A stretch of 64,000 nt of DNA from Paludibacter sp. Its GTDB lineage: Bacteria; Bacteroidota; Bacteroidia; Bacteroidales; Paludibacteraceae. The position numbers and the translations under genes are program-made. The notes beneath the pieces are model-generated. The model saw nothing but the letters and a program-made list of their open reading frames with translations, searched no databases and had not been told where the DNA came from. The first letter of the stretch is position 1. Every line of letters begins with the position of its first letter. Location: contig JARLGX010000005.1 of assembly GCA_031292575.1 (NCBI GenBank), positions 62,001 through 126,000 on the forward strand, in the 5' to 3' direction. This document shows, piece after piece, positions 19,896 through 29,359 of this stretch.

Positions 19896-20465
19896 TTATT
19901 TAAATCGGCATCCATCCAAATGGTCGTTTACCATACCGGCAGCTTGCATAAAAGCATAACAGATGGTTGAACCCACAAACTTAAATCCGCGTTTAAGCAA
20001 ATCTTTACTCATAGCATCCGATTCGGTCGATTTCGCGGGAATTTCGGCATTCATTGTTGGATGATTCATGATTGTTTTTCCGCCTGTGAACTGCCAAATA
20101 TAGTTATCAAAAGTTCCAAACTCTGCTTTTACAATCAGGAAAGCTTTAGCATTGCCTACCGTTGCGCGAATTTTAGCCTGATTACGGACAATGGAAGCAT
20201 TCTGCATTAGACTTTGTATCTTTTCTTCGCCATACAAAGCAATTTTCTCTACATCGTAATTATCAAAAGCACGACGGAAATTCTCGCGTTTATGAAGAAT
20301 GGTTCTCCAGCTTAATCCTGCCTGAAAAGCATCCATCACCATAAATTCAAACAGTTTTCGGTCATCGTGAAGTGGTTTGCCCCATTCGTCGTTATGATAA
20401 GCACGCATTAAGGTATCTGAGCCCGGCCAGTTACATTCAGTTAATTCATTATTCATATTGTACAA
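19896..20465 (-). CDS. tag: DNA-3-methyladenine glycosylase I
   Basis: YHNDEWGKPLHDDRKLFEFMVMDAFQAGLSWRTILHKRENFRRAF...FKFVGSTICYAFMQAAGMVNDH. Confidence 0.95.
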   Translation of the reverse strand: MYNMNNELTECNWPGSDTLMRAYHNDEWGKPLHDDRKLFEFMVMDAFQAGLSWRTILHKRENFRRAFDNYDVEKIALYGEEKIQSLMQNASIVRNQAKIRATVGNAKAFLIVKAEFGTFDNYIWQFTGGKTIMNHPTMNAEIPAKSTESDAMSKDLLKRGFKFVGSTICYAFMQAAGMVNDHLDGCRFK

Positions 20466-20581
20466 TTTGTAATTATTACTTTAATGCCATTTGAGCAGAA
20501 GAAATAGTGTAATTTTGTCTTCTGTCAAAAAACTTTATTGCAAAGTTAGTGTTCTTTTTTAATATCATTCAAATGTGAATT

Positions 20582-21139
20582 ATGAATTATGAATTAAAAA
20601 TAAATCCTTTTGAAATAATTGAAAAATATTATTCCAAAGGAAGTGAGATTTATTATGTTTTAGTCAAACATTGCGAACAGGTAAGAGACAAAGCATTAGA
20701 TATTTCCTCTAAACACCCCGAATTAAATCTTAACAACCAGTTTATCTCTGAAGCAGCTATGCTTCACGATATTGGCATATTTCTATGTGATGCCCCACGA
20801 ATTCATTGCCACGGTTCACATCAATATATTGAACATGGATATTTGGGAGCAGATGTGCTTCGAAGTGAAGGTCTGCCACTTCATGCGTTGGTTTGTGAGC
20901 GACATACTGGAGTGGGGCTTAGTCTGGAAATGATTGAAAAAGGCAAACTACCGCTTCCTCATCGCGACATGCTGCCTGTGTCGCTCGAAGAGCAAGTAAT
21001 TTGTTATGCCGATAAATTCTATTCAAAGACTCAGCTAAATGAAGAGCATTCGCTTGAACGAATCAGAACATATTTGAATCGCTATGGCAAACAGGAAGTA
21101 AATAAATTCGATAAATGGCATTCTCTTTTTGAGGGATAA
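20582..21139 (+). CDS. HD-domain phosphohydrolase
   Basis: AAMLHDIGIFLCD HD motif; HCHGSHQYIEHGYLGADVL. Confidence 0.85.
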   Translation: MNYELKINPFEIIEKYYSKGSEIYYVLVKHCEQVRDKALDISSKHPELNLNNQFISEAAMLHDIGIFLCDAPRIHCHGSHQYIEHGYLGADVLRSEGLPLHALVCERHTGVGLSLEMIEKGKLPLPHRDMLPVSLEEQVICYADKFYSKTQLNEEHSLERIRTYLNRYGKQEVNKFDKWHSLFEG

Positions 21140-21147
21140 TAAAATCC

Positions 21148-22638
21148 TTAGTTGAAATTGTGTGAGAAACCAACACTGATTAGTTGTTTGAACTGCATTT
21201 TTGCAATTGCACCGTTTGTTTCAATTACGGTATTATCGTAACGCGGATTAAACGAGATACGGGTAGACATGAATCGATTAATTGTCATGTTACAAACCAT
21301 TTCCCAATCAATTTGCATTTTTTGGTAGTTGGTAAAAAATGACAAATTAGAATCGAGATGAATTTCTTTTGTTAACGGATAAGAACATGTTGCTTTGAAT
21401 GAACTTCCTATTTGACTCAACACATTTTCGCCTGTTTTAATGCCAAAAAGATTTGGATTTACATTTTTGGTATCACTCATATAAATATAATTATACGTTA
21501 CGGGCGAAAGCATTATTGAGAATATCTTTTTGTATTTATAATCCATACCAACACCAATATTTAACCTTATAGGGGTCAGAAATGAAGTTTTCATAACGTT
21601 TGAATTTATTCCGTTATAACTATTAAAAAACTGGGTTGAAAAATCGACAGATCCACTATAAAACCAGTTACCACCAGCTTTTACACCTAACTTGCTATTA
21701 ATTTTAAATATATCGTCATTTGTACTTATCATGTGCAAAGTATCACCTGCATTTGTATTAAAACCCATGTGCCATTCTGCCGTATTTTCCCATTGAATGC
21801 TTTTTTTATTATCGTAGTTCAACTGCGCGGTTACTATTCCAAGCATTGCAAGGTTGCTGTTTCCACCCTGATACCAATTTGGTGAAATATAGTTTTGCGA
21901 AAATTGAGCTAAAGCAGTTTCTTTATGCTGCCATGGACCTATATGTTCTCTACGCACAATTAATCGCCGGCGATAAGGATTAAGTTCTTTAGCATCAGAG
22001 AACTTAATATTATTGATCGGCTTAATTTTTATATAGTGATTTTTATAATTTTCAGGGTCGGGCAATTCATCAAAATCAATACTGTATAAATCAATGTCAG
22101 TTTTTGTAATTTCATCGCGGGCATCGTTACGTAATTCAGTAATTATCTGATCTACAGTTTGTACTTTTGTCGGCTTTGAAATTTCTTCGGACAATGTTGA
22201 GGCTTTAAATCCATAAAAAAGAGTTTTTAAATCGGGTTGAAAATTCACTTTTATATCAAAAGGTAAACCTTTATATACTAAATCGATGAAAAAAGGATTT
22301 GCCAGAAGAAGCAATGAATCTATTTTTACCGGAACATAATTGGCCGACAAACTGGAAGGAGTGAGAGAATCAGGAATTTGCACTTTCAAATCAGCATTTT
22401 TTGCGGGTTTAGCCGATTTATTTAATACATCTTTAACTGTGTCTGCTACTGCTTTAGCTTGCGTAGGTACTTTTGGTGTTTTAATTGAATCCGAAAATAC
22501 ACTTTGGAATAAACTATCCGTATTAATAATTTCAGAAGCAGGAATATTCAAATTTTTATTATTATCAAAAGGTTTATTTGCATAAACACCAGAAATAGAA
22601 AAAAGAAACGCTACAGAAATAATTACCTTAAACTTCAT
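21148..22638 (-). CDS. DUF3078-type secreted protein
   Basis: Signal peptide; NYISPNWYQGGNSNLAMLG...YDNKKSIQWENTAEWHMGFNTN; typical Bacteroidetes DUF3078 C-terminal barrel-like region. Confidence 0.75.
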   Translation of the reverse strand: MKFKVIISVAFLFSISGVYANKPFDNNKNLNIPASEIINTDSLFQSVFSDSIKTPKVPTQAKAVADTVKDVLNKSAKPAKNADLKVQIPDSLTPSSLSANYVPVKIDSLLLLANPFFIDLVYKGLPFDIKVNFQPDLKTLFYGFKASTLSEEISKPTKVQTVDQIITELRNDARDEITKTDIDLYSIDFDELPDPENYKNHYIKIKPINNIKFSDAKELNPYRRRLIVRREHIGPWQHKETALAQFSQNYISPNWYQGGNSNLAMLGIVTAQLNYDNKKSIQWENTAEWHMGFNTNAGDTLHMISTNDDIFKINSKLGVKAGGNWFYSGSVDFSTQFFNSYNGINSNVMKTSFLTPIRLNIGVGMDYKYKKIFSIMLSPVTYNYIYMSDTKNVNPNLFGIKTGENVLSQIGSSFKATCSYPLTKEIHLDSNLSFFTNYQKMQIDWEMVCNMTINRFMSTRISFNPRYDNTVIETNGAIAKMQFKQLISVGFSHNFN

Positions 22639-22697
22639 ACCTTAAAACTTTATGTCTTATTTAATCGGGTGCAACAAGTTAGATAGATTAATAACGA

Positions 22698-24035
22698 TCA
22701 ATAGTTTTCAAAACCTGTTGGCAGAGACTTATTTCCTGTTTTGGCACCCAGTTCTTTTATCTTTTCGGCTGTACGGATAATATTTCCGGAACCGTCTTTC
22801 ATTTTTTTCATTGCATCATCATATGCACTTGAAGTTCGATCAATATTGGTTTTAATTTTAGCCATATCTTCAGCAAAACCAATAAATTTATCGTACAATG
22901 CACCGCTCAAACGAGCAATTTCCTGCGCATTTTTTGTCTGGTTTTCCTGCTTCCATATCGACGAAATGGTTCGCAGAGTTGCCAACAAAGTTGTCGGGCT
23001 TACAATTACAATTTTGCGCTCCCAAGCGTATGAAAAAATCTCTCCATCACCCTGAACAGCTACCGAAAACGAGGCCTCAATTGGCAAAAACATTAAAACA
23101 AAATCGGGAGTATTCAAATTTTGTGCATTCTGATAATTCTTTTCACTCAGCAATTTCACATGACTACGCAACGAATTAATATGATCTTTTAAATGTGCAA
23201 CTCGTTGTTCTTCAGTTTCTGCCGATACAAACCGCTCGTAAGCTACCAGTGAAACTTTGGAGTCAATAATAATATGTTTGTTATCCGGCAAATGAATAAT
23301 CACATCAGGTCGTTGTACGCTGGAGTCTGCACCATCAACCACTTCTTCACGTTCATATTCCTGCCCTTTAGTCAAGCCTGAACGTTCCAACACACGTTCC
23401 AATATCACTTCACCCCAATTTCCCTGCTTCTTCACATCTCCTTTGAGAGCTTTGGTCAGATTATTTGCTTCTTGGCTTACGCGAGTGTTCAACTCCGTTA
23501 ACTTCCTTACTTCTTCACGCAAGCTTATCTTATCGCGCAATTCCTTATCGTAAGTTTCTTCCACCTTCTTTTCAAAAAGCTGGATTCGGTCTTTTAATGG
23601 ATTCAGAATTTCACTCAGGTTTTTATGATTTGAAATCGTAAATTCGTCGGATCTTTCCTTTAAAATTTTTGTTGCTATATTTTCAAACTCGGTTGTTAAG
23701 CGCTTTTGAAGGCTCTCAATTTCTATTTTTTGATTTTCGAGTTTCTCTGCTAAATTTTGATTTATCGTTTTTAGCGTAGCAACTTCTATGCCACGGTTGT
23801 TTGCCATTTCTAATTGCAGAGCCAGTTCCAACTGTAATCGTTGTAACTCTTCCGATTTCATTCGCAGCGTTTCCAAAGCAACAGATTTCTGCATTTCTGC
23901 CTCATTTTGAGCATTTAACAAACTCTTCTCATTTGTTTCGTACATAATTTTTTGAGTAGCTTGTTTGCGTGAAAGTAAAAACCAAGCCAGCAAAAAGCCA
24001 ATTATAAGTGTGGACACTGCAAGTAAGTATTCCAT
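22698..24035 (-). CDS. rmuC: DNA recombination protein RmuC
   Basis: N-terminal TM, coiled coil, NLTKALKGDVKKQGNWGEVILERVLERSGL, IIDSKVSLVAYERFV. Confidence 0.93.
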   Translation of the reverse strand: MEYLLAVSTLIIGFLLAWFLLSRKQATQKIMYETNEKSLLNAQNEAEMQKSVALETLRMKSEELQRLQLELALQLEMANNRGIEVATLKTINQNLAEKLENQKIEIESLQKRLTTEFENIATKILKERSDEFTISNHKNLSEILNPLKDRIQLFEKKVEETYDKELRDKISLREEVRKLTELNTRVSQEANNLTKALKGDVKKQGNWGEVILERVLERSGLTKGQEYEREEVVDGADSSVQRPDVIIHLPDNKHIIIDSKVSLVAYERFVSAETEEQRVAHLKDHINSLRSHVKLLSEKNYQNAQNLNTPDFVLMFLPIEASFSVAVQGDGEIFSYAWERKIVIVSPTTLLATLRTISSIWKQENQTKNAQEIARLSGALYDKFIGFAEDMAKIKTNIDRTSSAYDDAMKKMKDGSGNIIRTAEKIKELGAKTGNKSLPTGFENY

Positions 24036-24110
24036 AATTTAAAGTTTTTATAAGTTTTATTAAAAATAAAATCACCTACTCTTGGGGGTAGTAAAGTTTC
24101 CAAAATTAAA

Positions 24111-24320
24111 TCAATCGAACAAAGTTGGATGGTCTTCTTCCATTTTTCGGATGATGGCAAACATGAGAGTTTCACGAATTAACTTAGATTTATTTTGCAC
24201 TTTATACTTTGAAATATAGCGGTTTAACGCTTTATTTTCTTCATCATTTAATGTGAATATTTGTCGGTGAGTGCGTAATGAATTTCGTTTAGTTGACGAA
24301 ATTGTTATTTTTTTTGCCAT
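24111..24320 (-). CDS. Small ribbon-helix-helix/MobC-like protein
   Basis: 69 aa, RQIFTLNDEENKALNRYISKYKVQNKSKLIRETLMFAIIRKM; RHH-like pattern. Confidence 0.5.
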   Translation of the reverse strand: MAKKITISSTKRNSLRTHRQIFTLNDEENKALNRYISKYKVQNKSKLIRETLMFAIIRKMEEDHPTLFD

Positions 24321-24462
24321 AAGTAATCAATAATTCTGTACAAAAATAATATTATCCCAGCGATTTTAACGGGATTAATTCAAAAAACTGTATTTTTGAA
24401 AAATTTTTTATTGAAATTCAATTTCTAACCTAGGTTTTGAAACCTTTATTCTCATTTTAAAA

Positions 24463-24828
24463 ATGGCTGAACATAACGATTTAGGTGCATTGGGCGAGCA
24501 ACGTGCTCAGGCATATTTACGGAACAAAGGGTTTCATATCCGTCATATCAACTGGGTTTGCGGAAAACTTGAACTAGATATTGTTGCCGAAAAAGATGGC
24601 TGGTTAGTAATTGTAGAAGTAAAAACACGCTCCACTGAAACTTTTGAGCACCCCGAAGAAGCTATTACGAAACGAAAAATAAGAAATATAATTAACGCTA
24701 CGCACGAATACATCATTCAATTTGACTGGAATGGTGAAACACGGTTTGATGTCGTATCGGTAATTCCTCACGGTCAGTCGTTCGATATAGAACATATTGA
24801 GGATGCATTTCTGTCGCCCGTAAATTAA
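24463..24828 (+). CDS. YraN family (UPF0102) endonuclease-like protein
   Basis: LGALGEQRAQAYLRNKGFHIRHINW...ELDIVAEKDGWLVIVEVKTRS. Confidence 0.93.
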   Translation: MAEHNDLGALGEQRAQAYLRNKGFHIRHINWVCGKLELDIVAEKDGWLVIVEVKTRSTETFEHPEEAITKRKIRNIINATHEYIIQFDWNGETRFDVVSVIPHGQSFDIEHIEDAFLSPVN

Positions 24829-24847
24829 TTCTCTTTGGTATCTCAAA

Positions 24848-24894
24848 AAATAATGTCGTAAATTTTGCATTAACAAAATTTTACGACATTATTT
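24848..24894 (+). terminator. Putative terminator after yraN
   Basis: aataatgtcgtaaattttg / caaaattttacgacattatt, near-perfect 19-20 bp stem with one bulge. Confidence 0.6.
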
Positions 24895-25005
24895 ACTTAA
24901 AAAACTTACACCTATTTTAATAACTCATACCTATTAAGTTATAACACTAATATAAAAAATTCGATTTTAAGTTCCCTCTGAAGGGAATAAATAGCACTTA
25001 ATTTA

Positions 25006-25254
25006 CTACAACAACCCGCATTTATCCAAAATACTGGTTTCCATTTCATGCACTTCGTTAGCTGGAAGTTTAAAAAATTCAAGCTCTCCAAGCAATATAT
25101 GTCTTGCTTCGTTTGCAATTGAAATTTGATCTGGATGATTTTCAAAATAATTTCTCCATTTTTCAGGCGATAAGTCTGTGGGATTAATTATGTAGTTGAT
25201 AAAATCATCATCTATCAAAAAACTTATTAAACGTTTGTCAGTTTTAGTACTCAC
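25006..25254 (-). CDS. Short anti-sigma (FecR N-terminal-like) protein
   Basis: 82 aa: FINYIINPTDLSPEKWRNYFENHPDQISIANEARHILLGE resembles the N-terminal cytoplasmic domain of Bacteroidetes FecR anti-sigma factors; no TM or FecR domain follows. Confidence 0.5.
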   Translation of the reverse strand: MSTKTDKRLISFLIDDDFINYIINPTDLSPEKWRNYFENHPDQISIANEARHILLGELEFFKLPANEVHEMETSILDKCGLL

Positions 25255-25331
25255 GTAATTGCGTATTATTTTATATTAAAACGCATTACCAGATAATTTG
25301 TACTCACAAATCAGAAATAATTCATCAAAGA

Positions 25332-25910
25332 TTAAACCGCACAACTTCTCAGCTTTGAAATGCCGCGGTGAATAAGGTTTCGAACCGATTGATAATTCAT
25401 GTTCATAATAACACAAATGTCTTCGTATTTTTTTTCTTCAATATAATATAGTTCAATTGCACTCCGTTGCCTTGGGGACAACTGATTAAGCATCTTAGAT
25501 ACAAAAGCATTATCGAGGCTTGCCTTTTCAGCATTTATATAATCGTGTTCAATATTATCACATGAAATTACATCCAATTCATCCACTGCAACGTCAGACA
25601 AGTGTATGCGTTTACGGCTCTCATCGCACAATTTATTTTTCAACGAGATAAGCAAGTATGATTTAAAATTAATCACTGCGTCTAATTCAGTTCGCTTATT
25701 ATATATCTTAATAAACACATCCTGAATGCAATCTTTCAAAAGTTCAACATCTGTTGTCAATCTATAGCCATAGTTATAAAGCATATTGACGTGTAAATTA
25801 TATAATTTAGAGAACGCAGCCACATCGCCTTCTTTAAAATCAGCAAGAAGTTGACTCGTCTGAATATCTGAATCAGAATAAGGTGTTTTTTTGATGTAAT
25901 TATTTTCCAT
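25332..25910 (-). CDS. ECF RNA polymerase sigma factor
   Basis: Sigma70 region 2 (YRLTTDVELLKDCIQDVFIKIYNKR) and region 4 (LSPRQRSAIELYYIEEKKYEDICVIMNMNYQSVRNLIHRGISKLR). Confidence 0.92.
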   Translation of the reverse strand: MENNYIKKTPYSDSDIQTSQLLADFKEGDVAAFSKLYNLHVNMLYNYGYRLTTDVELLKDCIQDVFIKIYNKRTELDAVINFKSYLLISLKNKLCDESRKRIHLSDVAVDELDVISCDNIEHDYINAEKASLDNAFVSKMLNQLSPRQRSAIELYYIEEKKYEDICVIMNMNYQSVRNLIHRGISKLRSCAV

Positions 25911-26060
25911 TACAGTATAAATTGGTTGTAAATCTGACGGAACAAAAATACTGCACCGACTATCGAGATGGTTGTAAATACTGATTTCTATATGGGAAAT
26001 TTAGGTAAGGTGTTTTATAACATGATTTTTTGTTAATTTGAGCTTTGTTTGAAAAATAAT

Positions 26061-26093
26061 AAAGGCGAAACAACTTTGGATTGTTTCGCCTTT
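26061..26093. terminator. Putative terminator hairpin
   Basis: Perfect 13-bp inverted repeat aaaggcgaaacaa/ttgtttcgccttt. Confidence 0.6.
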
Positions 26094-26219
26094 AAAGGTG
26101 GTACGCAATAAGTAATATTAATTCAAATCTCGATCAACTAATTATTTACTTACTATATTTTAGTTTACTGTGAATCTTATATTGCTTGAAAACCCTTGAT
26201 AGAAATGCTTTAAGCACTT

Positions 26220-29200
26220 TCAGAGCTTCTGAAACCAATAAGCTCCTTCATTTCCGTGGGTAACATTCAACTGATATGTTTGTGCGCCTTTTAATGACTT
26301 ATTAATCACTTTTTCTTCACCTGTTTTTCCATTAATAAATTTCAGGGCATATTTTCCTTTTTCCAATTGAACAGGAATTTTAGATTCAGATTGGGAATAA
26401 ATGATAATTCCTATACCTGATTTTTCCAACTCCTTATAATTCTCACTATTCACCAGTGTAATATCCATTTTTGCTGCTGCTTTTAAAAAATCTTTATCGG
26501 TTGAAGGTAGCACAGGGCAAGAACCTCCAGCCATAAATACAGCCCAAGCCATACCAGGATAATTTTCAGCATCATAAATAACAGCCTTTTCAGGATATTT
26601 TGTCCGATATTCACTTACGGCTTTGTAAGCATCTTTAAAAGTAACATTTCCAACTTTCATGATACGAGCAAATTGGCGAGGTGCCAGATTTTGACCTCCT
26701 TTTGGAGCATAAACACTACCATCACTCTTATAATGCCAGTAACGAATATCAATGACATCTACCAAAGATGATCGTTTTGGATCGGCAAGTATAGAATCCT
26801 GCACATCTTTCGTTGTGCTTAAAGCTACCGTCGCTTTTTTGCCTGTTTCTTTTTCCCATTCGCCAATCACATCCAACCAGAAACGAACAAACTTGAGCGG
26901 ACCGGTAAATTCGGCACTAATAAGCTGAATAACATTTTTGTTATCGGCAAAATTATTCAGGCACTGACGAATGTAATTTCGGTAATACTCCCTTCTGACA
27001 GGAACTGAAATATCGTAAAACATATCGGCTCTATAGATACGCTTGTCGCCGGCGAAATTTATAGGTTCGGGAAAACCAAGGTCGTTGATATTATTGGCCG
27101 ATCTCCAGGGACAATCAACCCAATGAGCTCCGGCTTCAATGATATTATGTTGGAAAAAGTTTTCGTGATATAAAAGCATACCATCTTTGCCTGCTTTATC
27201 AGCAAAGTCTTTTAACCGATACCAATACCATGCATTAGGGCGATTTAGATCATATTTCGATAATCCATCCCAGGCAATTCCTTCGCTGCTTCTGCCAAAA
27301 GGTTGTTCGTAAAACGGCGCCCAAACATCACCATCTCGTTCGCGGACACGCTCGTGACCATCTCTTCTTCGGTCTGCCCACAAACCATAATTATGATCAA
27401 GGACAGCAAAATTATCCCTTTTCATAATTGAAACCACAGAGTCAATCCGGTCTGTGAGTCCAAATCCTTCACGACCGGGGACAAAACGTGTAACACCTGG
27501 TTTTGTTAAGTTTGAATTGATATATTTTGGTTTCAACTTTCCGCTCCACCATTGAACATCGAGCTTTGCTCCTGTGATTAATGCTCCATCGCAAACTATA
27601 CGACCATTTACAATTCCTATTTCAGGAATATAGGCTTTAACTTTCATCGGTTTGCTTTTCAGTTCGTTCACAGTCAACAGTTTTGAATGATCAACTGACG
27701 GTTTAAAAACAGCTTGTTCAATCCATTTTTCCGTTGTAAGAAGTGGAATGTATGATTCCTTAACCATTTCAGCAGCTTCTTTCAATGAGGGACTACTTGA
27801 GGCATTTGTATTTTTAGGTAAAATACGTCCACGCGCCGAAACGTCCTGATTCAAACGAGTTGCAAGCTGATCATAATAGATGCTTCTTGGTTGAACATGA
27901 TTATTTGAATTATACCACTGACCATCTCCGGAGAACTGTCCCCAACATCCGTATGCTCTGTTTTGAGCATCCTTTGCCGGAGAAAAGCATTCTAATTCGG
28001 AAGCTGTACATTGCCAGAATAAACTGTTTGAAGTTCCCCAACCTGCTCCGTTTTTATCCTGTCCCAAATTTTTAAAAGTCAGATTATTCCCATCTATATT
28101 TACAATATCAAACAATAGTCCGCAAGCCCATGCATCAATTGCACCGCTAAATCCAAGAGATCCTTTCGACTCACATTGCACAAAAGCATTCGGACCCGGA
28201 GCACAATATCCGGCAGCAAAATCGTTTATTCCATTCTCGGAATAGCAACGTTGAAACAAATTTTGTTGCCCCATTGTGTAGAATATTATCCTGCGGAAAC
28301 CTCCGATTTCTGAAACCGGATCGAGTGAGATACAATCTTCAACTGTAGTTTTGGAAGAATTTGGTTGAAGAAAAACTGCATTTCCAGCGAAATGATTAAA
28401 ATTCATTTGTCGAACCCAGCAGTTTTCTGCATTTTCTATTGAAACTCCTGTCCAACAATGATCTTCATCTTTCGCATACTTTTTATTATAATCCGATGTC
28501 ATGGTCATATTTTCGACCCCTGACTCGGAAATACGTCCGTTCCAAACATATTTAGTTACTGTTGCACCACCAAATTTTGAATCAATCGCTACAGTAAGAG
28601 GTGCATCAATTGTGATTTCATTCCCTTTAATCGCTGTTATGGTCCTATCCCAGTTCACTTCCATATCACCTTCCTTCCAACCCAAAGCACTAATACCACC
28701 GCCAAAAATATCGCATCCCACAGATTTAATCCATTCACTGGTGCACGGGCGGACAATTTTTAAACGGTCACCGATTCTCAGACCTGCAACAGAATTGACT
28801 TCGAATGTCTTTTCGTTTACAGGCACATAATTGGAAGTAACTTTGAATGTATCTTTTGGCAATAGATTGTTTATGCCTTCAATATGCAAAACTGCAGAAC
28901 GATCAACACCATGTCTCAAAATAACGGTTTCGTGTTTGTCGGTACCTCTCAAAACTACGCCCGAAGCCGTAATCCACAAACTTTTACTTACATTAAAAAC
29001 ACCTTTATCGAGCAAAACTGCACCCCGATAACCATTAATATCCGGTTTCAACGCAGATACATAATTTATTGCCCGTTGTATTGCATCAGAAGCATCAGCA
29101 TCCTGCTGAGGTACAAAAATGACATTTTTTATGTCTGGAATATCTTGTTCTGAACTTTTGTATCCGCAATAGGAAAAATCGAGTATGCGGTTTCCTTTGG

Positions 29201-29324
29201 CATCTTTGATATAAGTTATTTTATCGTTTTTTACTTTTAAAGGAAATTCCTGAGCATTTCCGTACTGAAATGTACTTAACACAACCGCACAAAATGTTGC
29301 AAAATACAATTTTAGATTATTCAT
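26220..29324 (-). CDS. Large secreted protein: N-terminal parallel beta-helix (pectin-lyase-like) plus C-terminal TIM-barrel-like region of unknown function
   Basis: Signal peptide; AIQRAINYVSALKPDINGYRGAVLLDKGVFNVSKSLWITASGVVLRGT beta-helix signature; C-terminal RPNAWYWYRLKDFADKAGKDGMLLYHENFFQHN...YRNYIRQCLNNFADNKNVIQLISAEFTGP glycosidase-like region. Confidence 0.65.
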   Translation of the reverse strand: MNNLKLYFATFCAVVLSTFQYGNAQEFPLKVKNDKITYIKDAKGNRILDFSYCGYKSSEQDIPDIKNVIFVPQQDADASDAIQRAINYVSALKPDINGYRGAVLLDKGVFNVSKSLWITASGVVLRGTDKHETVILRHGVDRSAVLHIEGINNLLPKDTFKVTSNYVPVNEKTFEVNSVAGLRIGDRLKIVRPCTSEWIKSVGCDIFGGGISALGWKEGDMEVNWDRTITAIKGNEITIDAPLTVAIDSKFGGATVTKYVWNGRISESGVENMTMTSDYNKKYAKDEDHCWTGVSIENAENCWVRQMNFNHFAGNAVFLQPNSSKTTVEDCISLDPVSEIGGFRRIIFYTMGQQNLFQRCYSENGINDFAAGYCAPGPNAFVQCESKGSLGFSGAIDAWACGLLFDIVNIDGNNLTFKNLGQDKNGAGWGTSNSLFWQCTASELECFSPAKDAQNRAYGCWGQFSGDGQWYNSNNHVQPRSIYYDQLATRLNQDVSARGRILPKNTNASSSPSLKEAAEMVKESYIPLLTTEKWIEQAVFKPSVDHSKLLTVNELKSKPMKVKAYIPEIGIVNGRIVCDGALITGAKLDVQWWSGKLKPKYINSNLTKPGVTRFVPGREGFGLTDRIDSVVSIMKRDNFAVLDHNYGLWADRRRDGHERVRERDGDVWAPFYEQPFGRSSEGIAWDGLSKYDLNRPNAWYWYRLKDFADKAGKDGMLLYHENFFQHNIIEAGAHWVDCPWRSANNINDLGFPEPINFAGDKRIYRADMFYDISVPVRREYYRNYIRQCLNNFADNKNVIQLISAEFTGPLKFVRFWLDVIGEWEKETGKKATVALSTTKDVQDSILADPKRSSLVDVIDIRYWHYKSDGSVYAPKGGQNLAPRQFARIMKVGNVTFKDAYKAVSEYRTKYPEKAVIYDAENYPGMAWAVFMAGGSCPVLPSTDKDFLKAAAKMDITLVNSENYKELEKSGIGIIIYSQSESKIPVQLEKGKYALKFINGKTGEEKVINKSLKGAQTYQLNVTHGNEGAYWFQKL

Positions 29325-29359
29325 TTCTTGATGATTTATTTAAAAATTTTGAATTGGGA

